Positions 1-7,068 of a DNA stretch of 45,510 nucleotides are shown here, piece by piece (the stretch's first letter is position 1; the number at the start of each line of letters is the position of its first letter). Source of the stretch: VGDP01 sp964530335 (GTDB taxonomy: Bacteria > Pseudomonadota > Alphaproteobacteria > SP197). The translations under genes and the position numbers were made by a program. Below the pieces are notes generated by a model that was not told the DNA's origin, searched no databases, and saw only the letters and a list, made by a program, of their open reading frames with translations. Location: positions 1-45,510 of the forward strand of contig CAZGYG010000013.1 of assembly GCA_964530335.1 (NCBI GenBank). The letters run 5' to 3'.

Positions 1-5
1 TCGCC

Positions 6-1901
6 GTGACCGAGCTTCTCGACATACTTCCCGGCTGGATGTTCGGCCTCGGCGTCGCGGCCGGGCTCGCGGCGCTGCTCGCGCGCGCCCGGCGCTGGTT
101 CGCTGGACGCCCCGCGCCCGTCGACGCACCTATCGACGTGCTTGCGGGTTTGCGCGCGCTGCCCCGCCGCTACCTGCGCGACGTCCACGCGGTCATCGCC
201 CGCTCGCCCTCGGTCGCGCGCATGCACGTGGCCGTGGCCGGCGGGTTCACGGCCTCGCTGCCGCTCATCCTTCTGGTCCACGTCTTCGGCGTGAAGGCGC
301 CTTGGGCCGCCTACGCCCTGCTCGGCGCGCTCGCCGCCATGTTCGCCGGCGCCGTGCTCGCCGCCGACCCGCGCGAGCCCGGATCGAGCCACCGCTCGGC
401 CGGCCGCTGGGAACGGCTGCCGCTCGGGCTCATCGCCTACGCCGCCGCGTTCACGATCGCGACCATTGACGACGTGAACGAAACCTACTCGCTGCTCAAC
501 GGCCTGCTGGCGCTCGGCTTCGGCACCTGGGGCTGTCTTTCCACCCTCGCGCTCGCGGCCTCGGGGCCGCTGCGCCATGCGCCCGCCGGCGCGCTTTACC
601 TCGCGTTTCATCCGCGCCCCGGGCGCTTCGGCACCTCACGCCCGGACGTGGCGCTGGCGCCCCTCGACCTTGCCGCACCCAAACTCGGCGCAGAGACCGC
701 GCGCGATTTCGCCTGGAACGCTCTGCTCGGCTTCGACGCCTGCGTGCAGTGCGGCCGGTGCGAGGCGGTCTGTCCCGCCTTCGCCGCCGGCCAGCCGCTC
801 AACCCCAAGAAGCTGATCCAGGACCTGGTGGTCGCCATGGCCCCCGGGGTGGCGAGCGACGCCGGCTACACCGGCAACCCGCACCCCGGGCGTTCGGTCG
901 GGCTCGCGCGCGGCGGCCGCGACCGGCCGATCATAGGCGACCTCATCCATCCCGATACGCTGTGGGCGTGCACCACGTGCGGGCATTGCGTCTACGAATG
1001 CCCGATGATGATCGAGCACGTCGACGCGGTCATCGAACTGCGCCGGTTCCAGGCGCTCGAGGCGGGGCGTGTGCCGGGCAAGGCGGCCGCGGCGCTCGAG
1101 AACACCAGGCTCGCGGACGAACCGGGCGGCCACGACCCGGCGCGCCGCCTCGACTGGGCGGCGGACCTGAACCTCAGGACGCTCGCGCCGGGCGAGAGCT
1201 GCGAGACCCTGCTCTGGCAAGGCGACGCGGCGTTCGATCTGCGCGGCCAGCGCACGCTCCGCGCGCTCGTCGCGCTGCTGCGCAAGGGCGGGGTCGACTT
1301 CGCCGTGCTCGGCGCCGAGCTCGACACCGGCGACCTCGCGCGCCGCCTCGGCGACGAGGCGACGTTCCAGGCGCTCGCCCGTCGCAACGTGGCGATGCTC
1401 GAAAGCGTCCGGTTCCAGCGCATCGTCACCGCCGACCCCCACGTCTTGAACAGCCTGCGCAACGATTACCCGGCGCTGGGCGGGCGCTACACCGTCGTCC
1501 ACCACACGGCGGTATTGGCCGACCTCATCGCCGCGGGCCGGATCGTGCCGGCGAAATCGCACGGGGGCCGCGTCACCTACCACGATCCCTGCTACCTCGG
1601 CCGCTACAACGGCGAGATCGCGGCGCCGCGCGCGGTGCTCGGCGCGCTCGGCGTCGATCTGGTCGAGATGGAGCGCCACGGGCTCCGTTCCACCTGCTGC
1701 GGCGGGGGCGGCGGCGCGCCGCTGACCGACGTACCGGGCGCGCGTCGTGTCCCCGACGTGCGCATGGACATGGCGCGGGAGACCGGCGCGGCGGTCGTCG
1801 CCGTGGCCTGCCCCAACTGCGCCGTCATGCTCGAAGGCGTGACCGGCACCCGCCCGCGCGTCGCCGACGTGGCCGAGCTCGTGCTCGAGGCCGTGGCTTG
1901 A
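6..1901 (+). CDS. dgcB: DgcB-like membrane Fe-S oxidoreductase (DUF3483/CCG domains)
   Basis: A 631-residue protein that probably passes electrons from a flavin N-methyl demethylase to the ETF encoded next to it. Several hydrophobic segments lie in the first ~190 residues. Two 4Fe-4S motifs follow, CVQCGRCEAVC from Cys246 and CTTCGHCVYEC from Cys322. The C-terminal half carries CCG-type heterodisulfide-reductase-like motifs (HDPCYLGRYNG, STCCGGGGG, ACPNC). This architecture matches the dimethylglycine catabolism protein DgcB and its stachydrine-pathway relatives, which are encoded with etfA and etfB as here. The GTG start at 6 overlaps a TGA (7-9) in another frame, so an upstream gene, perhaps the DgcA-type demethylase, probably ends at the window edge. 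The substrate (dimethylglycine, sarcosine or another betaine) cannot be told from this gene. The stop overlaps the etfA start by four bases. Confidence 0.85.
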   Translation: MTELLDILPGWMFGLGVAAGLAALLARARRWFAGRPAPVDAPIDVLAGLRALPRRYLRDVHAVIARSPSVARMHVAVAGGFTASLPLILLVHVFGVKAPWAAYALLGALAAMFAGAVLAADPREPGSSHRSAGRWERLPLGLIAYAAAFTIATIDDVNETYSLLNGLLALGFGTWGCLSTLALAASGPLRHAPAGALYLAFHPRPGRFGTSRPDVALAPLDLAAPKLGAETARDFAWNALLGFDACVQCGRCEAVCPAFAAGQPLNPKKLIQDLVVAMAPGVASDAGYTGNPHPGRSVGLARGGRDRPIIGDLIHPDTLWACTTCGHCVYECPMMIEHVDAVIELRRFQALEAGRVPGKAAAALENTRLADEPGGHDPARRLDWAADLNLRTLAPGESCETLLWQGDAAFDLRGQRTLRALVALLRKGGVDFAVLGAELDTGDLARRLGDEATFQALARRNVAMLESVRFQRIVTADPHVLNSLRNDYPALGGRYTVVHHTAVLADLIAAGRIVPAKSHGGRVTYHDPCYLGRYNGEIAAPRAVLGALGVDLVEMERHGLRSTCCGGGGGAPLTDVPGARRVPDVRMDMARETGAAVVAVACPNCAVMLEGVTGTRPRVADVAELVLEAVA

Positions 1902-3135
1902 GCGAACCGCCCCGCGTCCGGCGCGATCCGCGCGCCGAGCGCCAGGCGCGCGCCCACGGCGCCGGGCCCGCCGCAACCGCCACGGGACCACAAGCGCGCG
2001 AGGTGCCGCTGCGCGTCATCGACGATCCCGCGTTCCTGGTTCTCGCCGTGCCCGACCTGTTCGANNNNNNNNNNNNNNNNNNNNNNNNNNNNNNNNNNNN
2101 NNNNNNNNNNNNNNNNNNNNNNNNNNNNNNNNNNNNNNNNNNNNNNNNNNNNNNNNNNNNNNNNTGCGCGTCATCGACGATCCCGCGTTCCTGGTTCTCG
2201 CCGTGCCCGACCTGTTCGATGGCCGGGTCTCCGAGCACGACCGCGACGTGCTGGGCGCCGCGCGGCTCCTGGCCGACGGCGGTGCCGGCGCCGTGGTCGC
2301 GCTCGGCGCGACCCACTCCGACCTCGGGTCGGCAGGCCTGCCTGCGCGAAGCCAAAGCGGCTTCGCTTTGGCGGAGGCAGGTGCCGACCGCGTCATCCCG
2401 TGCGCGAATGCCGGGCCGGAGCAACGCGCGGCATCGGTGCTGGCCGCGATCCGGCACTTCGAACCGCGCCACGTCGTGTTTCCCGACACGATCCCCGGCG
2501 GCGGCGACGTGGGCCGGCGGGTCGCGGCGCGGCTCGGCGAACGCCCGGCCACCGCGATCGTCGCCTTCGAGCCCGGTCGTGTCATCCGGCGCGGCGGCGC
2601 CGGGGAGTTCGGCCTCGCGCCGCCGCGCATCCTGCTCGTCCGGCCCGAGGCCGCCGAGCCCGTCACGGGCGCGCGCCACGAGGCGCGGCCGCTCGCCCCT
2701 CTCGACGAGGCGACGGACGGGCGCATCGCCGACGAAGGCTGGCTGCCGGTCGATGCCAGCTCCGTGCCCCTGGCCGAGGCGGACGTCATCGTCGCGGCCG
2801 GCAATGGCGTCACCGACTGGACCGCGTTCCACGCCGTCGCCGCCTCTTTGGGCGCCGCCGAAGCCGGCAGCCGGGCGGTGTGCGACGCCGGGCATCTTTC
2901 GCGCGAACGCCAGGTCGGCGCGTCGGGCACGTTGGTCGAGCCTCGGCTCTATCTGGCCTTCGGCATCGCCGGGGCGACCCAGCACCTCGAGGGTATCCGG
3001 CGCTGCGAACGGGTCGTCGCGGTCAACACCGATCTTCACGCCGACATGGTCAAACGCGCCGACCTGGCGGTCATCGCCGACGCCCAGGCCGTCATGCCGG
3101 CGCTGGCGCGTCTTGCTCAATCGCGCCGTGGCTGA
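1898..3135 (+). CDS. etfA: Electron transfer flavoprotein alpha subunit (interrupted by an assembly gap)
   Basis: ETF alpha/FixB family protein, the FAD-carrying half of the ETF that accepts electrons in the demethylase module. The C-terminal FAD domain is clear (GASGTLVEPRLYLAFGIAGA, then HLEGIRR, VNTDLHADMVKRAD). As written, the frame is broken by 100 N (2065-2164) plus a repeated 55-mer, 155 extra bases in total. Removing them joins the two parts in one frame and gives 360 residues, normal for the family. The start is taken as TTG 1898, overlapping the dgcB stop as TTGA, because the N-terminal RRDPRAER stretch resembles, from memory, DgcB-linked ETF alpha proteins; GTG 2003 is an alternative. 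A 63-bp palindrome (2327-2389) inside the gene adds about 21 residues between DLG and GADRV. The 3' end overlaps etfB by eight bases. Confidence 0.83.
2010..2219. other. Scaffold gap: 100 N between identical 55-mers
   Basis: Bases 2010-2064 and 2165-2219 are identical over 55 bases and directly abut the N run 2065-2164 on each side. This is the signature of a scaffolder placing a standard 100-N spacer between contigs that really overlap by one k-mer. Collapsing the 155 extra bases restores the etfA frame. Confidence 0.93.
2327..2389 (+). repeat. In-frame intragenic palindromic element in etfA
   Basis: A 63-bp nested palindrome. The outer arms are GGTCGGCA (2327-2334) and TGCCGACC (2382-2389). 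The middle arms are CCTGCCT (2337-2343) and AGGCAGG (2375-2381). The inner arms are GCCAAAGC (2351-2358) and GCTTTGGC (2365-2372); GAAGCC/GGCTTC (2348-2353, 2359-2364) is an alternative pairing. The length is exactly 21 codons with no stop, so the ETF frame stays open. It behaves like the palindromic elements known inside alphaproteobacterial genes (RPE-type) or a REP unit. I see no second copy in the window. Confidence 0.75.
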
Positions 3136-3931
3136 AGTCTGCGTCCTCGTCTCGGTCGGCCGGCACCCGGTTTCGGGCCGCGCCCGGCGCGCCGACCGCG
3201 ACGCGCGCGCGGTCGAGCTGGGCCTTCGGCTCGCCGGGTCGGCGCTGCGCATGCTCCACGCCGGCGATCCGGCCGAGCCTGCCTTGCGCGATTACCTGGG
3301 CATGGGCGCGCGGCTCGACGTGCTCGCCATTGGCCCCGGCAATGATCCGGTGCCGGCGCTGGTCGATCGCCTGCGCGCCCGGCCGGCCGAACTCGTACTC
3401 GCCGGAACTTGCGCCGAGGCGGGCGAGGATTCCGGGCTGGTCCCCTACCTGGTGGCCGAGGCGCTCGGCCTGCCCCTGATCGCGGCGGCGGCGGACGTGT
3501 CACTCGCCGGTGGGAGGGTCCGGGTTGCCCAGGCCTGGCCGCGTGGCCGGCGCCGTGGCCAGAGCGCCGTGCTGCCCTGCCTGGTCACGGTCGGCACCAA
3601 GGCGCCCGAGCCGCGCGCGGTCGCCTACGGCGCGGCGCGGCGCGGGGTCATCGAGGCGCTGCCATGCGTTAGTTTTCCTGACACCGAGGCGGCCGGGTGG
3701 CGGATCGAAACGCCACGGGCTCGCCCCCGGCGGCTGCGTGGCGCACGCGGTTCCGCCGCGGAACGCCTGGCCTCAGCGACAGCCACGACGACTTCGGCAA
3801 CGACTTCGGCAACGACTTCGGCAACGACTGGCGCGACGACAGGGCAACGCATCCTGGTTTATCCGGCCCCGGACGCGGCGGCCCAGGCGATCTGGGACTA
3901 CCTCGTCGCCGAGGGAATCGTTCAGGCGTAG
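3128..3931 (+). CDS. etfB: Electron transfer flavoprotein beta subunit
   Basis: ETF beta family protein of 267 residues, the AMP-binding partner of EtfA. The core is recognisable: VLVSVGRHPVSG at the N terminus, GAR-LDVLAIGPGND, LAGTCAEAGEDSGLVPYLVA, then LPCLVTVGTKAPEPR. The GTG start at 3128 overlaps the etfA stop by eight bases, which suggests translational coupling. Between the core and a conserved-looking C-terminal tail (QRILVYPAPDAAAQAIWDYL) lies a Thr/Ala/Ser-rich linker encoded by a 12-bp tandem repeat (3788-3829). The 3' end overlaps the convergent methyltransferase gene by 10 bases. The subunit identity is well supported; the dedicated electron donor is inferred from the operon. 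Confidence 0.82.
   Translation: MAEVCVLVSVGRHPVSGRARRADRDARAVELGLRLAGSALRMLHAGDPAEPALRDYLGMGARLDVLAIGPGNDPVPALVDRLRARPAELVLAGTCAEAGEDSGLVPYLVAEALGLPLIAAAADVSLAGGRVRVAQAWPRGRRRGQSAVLPCLVTVGTKAPEPRAVAYGAARRGVIEALPCVSFPDTEAAGWRIETPRARPRRLRGARGSAAERLASATATTTSATTSATTSATTGATTGQRILVYPAPDAAAQAIWDYLVAEGIVQA
3788..3829 (+). repeat. 12-bp tandem repeat in etfB
   Basis: Three exact copies of ACGACTTCGGCA (3788-3799, 3800-3811, 3812-3823) plus a half copy (3824-3829). They encode repeated Thr-Thr-Ser-Ala units in a linker just before the C-terminal tail. Copy number could vary by slippage without shifting the frame. Confidence 0.9.
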
Positions 3932-4557
3932 CGCCGCACGTCGTCGGCGTCCGGGCGCACCGAACGCCAGCGGCGGGTGCGAATCGCGCCCTTATCGAAC
4001 AATCCGGCCTGGTTGCCCCAGCACTCCCAGCCTGGCCGCGTCGAACGGGCGAACAACTCCAGGTATGGCCCATCGGCCAGGCGCTCGATGCGCTGGTAGA
4101 CCTCGTCGGGCTTGCGGCTGTGCTCGCGCCGGGGCGCCACGACCAGGCGCGGCACGTCGCGGCCCGTGCGCTTGGGGCTGCCGCGGGTCGCCAGCAGGCA
4201 TTGTTCGACGTTGGCCCGCGTCCAATACCCGAGGCCGGTGAAAAAGCTGCGTTCGGTCATGGCCTTGGCCGACGCCGAGCGGTTGAGCTTGGCCCAGTAG
4301 AACCCGACCGTCTTGTACGTGAAGCCCCAGGCGCGGATCAGCTCGAATGCCTGGGGCAGCAAGGGGTCGGTCGCCCACATCAGCAGGATGCAAGCGTCGT
4401 CGGCCCACTCGGCGACCGGCAAGGCCGCCAGATCGCCGTGCGACATGACGTCGTAGTGGGCTTCGGCGCAGCGCCCGCGGCCCTTCGCGCTATAGGTCGC
4501 GAAGTTCCATGGCGGGTCTGCGTAGATGACCCGATAGCGCCGCGCCGTTGCCCCCAC
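3922..4557 (-). CDS. MT-A70 family adenine-N6 DNA methyltransferase
   Basis: A 211-residue MT-A70 family methyltransferase, probably acting on adenine N6 in DNA with S-adenosylmethionine. The catalytic DPPW is at residues 14-17 within YADPPWNFATYS. Further conserved segments are ILLMWATDPLLPQA, the FTYKTVGFYWAK strand, TRANVEQCLLATRG and the C-terminal PYLELFARSTRPGW. These are typical of bacterial and phage members. No restriction enzyme gene lies beside it, so it looks solitary. It converges on etfB and overlaps it by 10 bases. The upstream region is unusually AT-rich for this DNA and contains four GANTC sites. The target sequence cannot be read from the protein. Confidence 0.85.
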   Translation of the reverse strand: MGATARRYRVIYADPPWNFATYSAKGRGRCAEAHYDVMSHGDLAALPVAEWADDACILLMWATDPLLPQAFELIRAWGFTYKTVGFYWAKLNRSASAKAMTERSFFTGLGYWTRANVEQCLLATRGSPKRTGRDVPRLVVAPRREHSRKPDEVYQRIERLADGPYLELFARSTRPGWECWGNQAGLFDKGAIRTRRWRSVRPDADDVRRYA

Positions 4558-4600
4558 GTCCGTCCCCGCAGCCGTTGTTCGAGATGCGAAGGAACATCAA

Positions 4601-4682
4601 GATTCCCGCACAACTCGCTGGAATCAAGACATATTTCTAGTTAACAAAAGGTAAATCACGATCTTGAGTCCCGGCGCGACTC
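4601..4682. promoter_or_regulatory. Cluster of four GANTC sites upstream of the MT-A70 gene
   Basis: GATTC 4601-4605, GAATC 4621-4625, GAGTC 4666-4670 and GACTC 4678-4682 fall within 82 bases. GANTC is the CcrM methylation site in alphaproteobacteria. The last two also form a small inverted repeat with a 7-base spacer. In roughly 70% GC DNA such a site is expected about once in 360 bases. The stretch lies between the MT-A70 start and the 3' end of the PhnD-like gene, so it should hold the MT-A70 promoter. Confidence 0.55.
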
Positions 4683-4706
4683 GGGCAACAAGATGTGGTG
4701 GCGACG

Positions 4707-5516
4707 CTAGGCCAGCTCGGGGTAGCCGAGTTCCCTGGTTTCGCGTTCCATGGCGTCGACGCGCTCGTAGTCGTCACGCTCGACCACCGCCACGCCGGCG
4801 ATGAGCAGGGCCGCGCGCGCCTCCGCCAGGTCGGGGTCCGCGGCGGCGGCGGCGAGCCCGGCGCGCATCCGCCGCACCAGATCGTCGTCGGCCTCGATGC
4901 GGGTGACGTAGGGCAGGCCCGGCGCGGCGGCGGTGCGCGCCAGGACGCGGAGTCCATCGGGTATCTCGGGCACGTAGCGCAGGGCCAGGGTGTAGGTCGC
5001 CACGTCGACCGCGCACACGTCGGCCGTTCCGGCCTTGACCATCACCATGCTCGCCCGGTGCCCGCCGGTCTCGATGGCGCGGGCGAAGAACCGGCCGCCG
5101 CGGGCGAACGGCGCCACCGTGTGGCGCATGGCGCTCATGCCCGATTGAGAATCGCCGTTGTTGAAGGCGCAGACAGCGCCCCGCAGATCGGCAAGCGTAC
5201 GCGCGTCGCTGCCCGCGCGCACCAAGACCAGGCTGTGATAGTCGATGCCGTCGCAGCCGTCGATCGCCAGGCGGATCGCCGCGAGCGGCCGCAACTGGTT
5301 GGCGAAGCCGCGCACCAGCGGATAGCCGCACGTCTGGGAGAACAGCAAGTTCGGGTCGGCCCAAGGCCCGTGGTAAGGCCCGGTCCGGGTCAGGCGGTCG
5401 GGCACGTCCGCGACGCCTTCGGCGCGGAAGGCGCGCGCCAGACCGGCCCACCACGCGTCCGTCGCCCAGCGCGCCTCGGGCAGGTCGTACATCGGCAGGC
5501 TGGCGACCCGTGACAT
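4707..5516 (-). CDS. PhnD-like substrate-binding protein (PBP2 fold)
   Basis: A 269-residue protein of the phosphate/phosphite/phosphonate binding-protein (PhnD) type. Family-like segments are LLFSQTCGYPLVRG, YHSLVLVRAGSDARTLADLRG, CAFNNGDSQSGMSAMRH and AGTADVCAVDVATYTLA. It starts MSRVASLPMYDLPEA and has no visible signal peptide, unlike exported binding proteins. No permease or ATPase gene is adjacent, so transport is uncertain; a cytoplasmic or stand-alone ligand-binding role is possible. The ligand is unknown. The GFA-family gene upstream on the same strand ends 12 bases before this start, so the two may be co-transcribed. Confidence 0.72.
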   Translation of the reverse strand: MSRVASLPMYDLPEARWATDAWWAGLARAFRAEGVADVPDRLTRTGPYHGPWADPNLLFSQTCGYPLVRGFANQLRPLAAIRLAIDGCDGIDYHSLVLVRAGSDARTLADLRGAVCAFNNGDSQSGMSAMRHTVAPFARGGRFFARAIETGGHRASMVMVKAGTADVCAVDVATYTLALRYVPEIPDGLRVLARTAAAPGLPYVTRIEADDDLVRRMRAGLAAAAADPDLAEARAALLIAGVAVVERDDYERVDAMERETRELGYPELA

Positions 5517-5528
5517 GGGGAACCTCGG

Positions 5529-5939
5529 TCAGCCCATCGTGCCGGGATAGGTCTCGAGCTTCGGGTCGAGCTCGTAATAATCGCCCCGGTGCTCGGTCGC
5601 GGCGAAGATCTGGACCGTGGTCGCGAGGCCCGTGGGCGCGTCCAGGGTGCCGGCCGCGATCGAGACCGTATCGCCGCCCAGCCGTTCCCAGAACAGGCTC
5701 GAGCCGCACACCCGGCAGAAGCCGCGCCGCGCGAAGCTCGACGAGGCGTACCACGCGAGGCCCGTGTCGGCGATGAAGCTCATCCTCGCGCGCGGGACGT
5801 TGGTGTAGGCGCCGATGTGCCCGTGGAACTTGCGGCACTGGCCGCAATGGCAGACGGCGACGGGGCGCAGCGGCCCCGTGACCTCGTAGCGCACCGCGCC
5901 GCACAGGCAGCCGCCGGCATGGATGTCGGTCTTGGCCAT
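5529..5939 (-). CDS. GFA-family (CENP-V/GFA) zinc protein
   Basis: A 136-residue GFA domain protein. The family zinc-binding cysteines are present: GGCLCGAVRYEV near the N terminus, then CHCGQCRKFHG and FCRVCGSSLF. The family is named after glutathione-dependent formaldehyde activation, but most members have no proven activity. The start is set at ATG 5939 (MAKTDIHAGG) because a GGGGAG sits about eight bases upstream; an in-frame start at 5966 would add nine residues. It precedes the PhnD-like gene on the same strand. A link to formaldehyde released by demethylation nearby is tempting but is only inference. Confidence 0.8.
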   Translation of the reverse strand: MAKTDIHAGGCLCGAVRYEVTGPLRPVAVCHCGQCRKFHGHIGAYTNVPRARMSFIADTGLAWYASSSFARRGFCRVCGSSLFWERLGGDTVSIAAGTLDAPTGLATTVQIFAATEHRGDYYELDPKLETYPGTMG

Positions 5940-6051
5940 CGAACGCTCCCCGAGCCCGAGCCGCAACCCTTAGCGCGGAACCGCCGGGGTGTCATCTTCC
6001 CGGCCGCGCGTGAGATAATCGACTTGTCACGAGCGGCGCAGCGCGCGAGGA

Positions 6052-7029
6052 ATGGGGCGAATTGGACTTTACCGGAGCATCGGCTTGAACGAGGTGGCAT
6101 CGCCCGTGGCCCGGCCGGCCCTGCCCGCGACGTGGTGGCGGCATGGGGCGCTGGCGACGTGGCTGGTCGTCGCCGGCCTCTACGGCGGCTTCGGCCTGGT
6201 GACGTGGTATTACCACGCGCTGCCGTGGTGGCTGGTGGCGGCGGGCGGCGGCTACCTGGTGTGCCTGCACGGCTCGTTGCAACACGAGGCCGTCCATGGC
6301 CGGCCGTGCGGGGTGCGCTGGCTCGACGCGCTGGTGGTGTTCCCGTCGCTGTGGCTCTACCTGCCGTTCGCGCACTACCGCGAGACGCACCTCAAGCACC
6401 ATCAGGACCCGTGGCTGACCACGCCCGGCGTCGATCCGGAGTCGAACTACGTGACCGCCGAGGAGTGGGCCCGGACCGGAGCCATCGCGCGCATGCTGCA
6501 CCGGGCGATGCGCACGCTGGCCGGGCGCATGATCATCGTGCCGGTGCGCGGCCTGTGGCTGACTTGGCGGGAGGACTTCCCGAAGCTCGCCCGTGGCGAT
6601 GTCGCCCGCTGGCGCATCTGGGGCCCGCACATCCCGGCGGTCGCGCTGGTGCTGTGGTGGGTGCTGGTCGTGTGCGACATCCCGCTGTGGGCCTACGTTC
6701 TTTACTTCGCTTATCCCGGCGTCGCGCTGACGGTCGTGCGCTCGTTCACCGAGCACCGGCCGGCGGTCGCAGTCGCCGAGCGCACGGCGGTGGTCGAGGC
6801 CGGGTTCGTCACCCGCGTCCTGTTCCTCGGCAACAACTACCACGCGGTTCATCACCGCGACCCGTGGCGGCCGTGGTACGATCTGGGATCGGTCTACCGG
6901 GCCGAGCGCGCGGCATTCCTCGCGGCCAACGGCAACTTCGTGTTCAAGGGTTACCGCGAGATCGTCGCGCGCTACCTGTTTCGGCTGCGCGACGAGCCGG
7001 TTCATCCCGGCGGCACCGCCCCGGCTTAG
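6052..7029 (+). CDS. Membrane fatty acid desaturase (first of two)
   Basis: A 325-residue integral-membrane di-iron desaturase/hydroxylase family protein. Three histidine boxes are visible: HEAVHG, HLKHH and HAVHH, separated by hydrophobic segments. The likely role is oxygen-dependent modification of a fatty-acyl or other lipid chain at the membrane; the substrate cannot be assigned. The ATG at 6052 has only a very close AGG upstream, whereas an in-frame TTG at 6085 has GGAG eight bases before it and could be the true start. A GATAAT at 6014-6019 could be a -10 box. The gene is followed after 39 bases by kup on the same strand. Confidence 0.8.
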   Translation: MGRIGLYRSIGLNEVASPVARPALPATWWRHGALATWLVVAGLYGGFGLVTWYYHALPWWLVAAGGGYLVCLHGSLQHEAVHGRPCGVRWLDALVVFPSLWLYLPFAHYRETHLKHHQDPWLTTPGVDPESNYVTAEEWARTGAIARMLHRAMRTLAGRMIIVPVRGLWLTWREDFPKLARGDVARWRIWGPHIPAVALVLWWVLVVCDIPLWAYVLYFAYPGVALTVVRSFTEHRPAVAVAERTAVVEAGFVTRVLFLGNNYHAVHHRDPWRPWYDLGSVYRAERAAFLAANGNFVFKGYREIVARYLFRLRDEPVHPGGTAPA

Positions 7030-7068
7030 AGTCGGTTTCGAACGTCCCGGTCCCCAAGTGACCATCAC

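Noticed and set aside
3788..3829. 12-bp repeats as a CRISPR-like array
   Set aside because: The units are contiguous with no spacers, lie inside etfB in frame, and no cas genes are present.
3922..4557. MT-A70 gene as part of a prophage or restriction system
   Set aside because: No phage structural gene, integrase or nuclease is near; neighbours are chromosomal metabolic genes.
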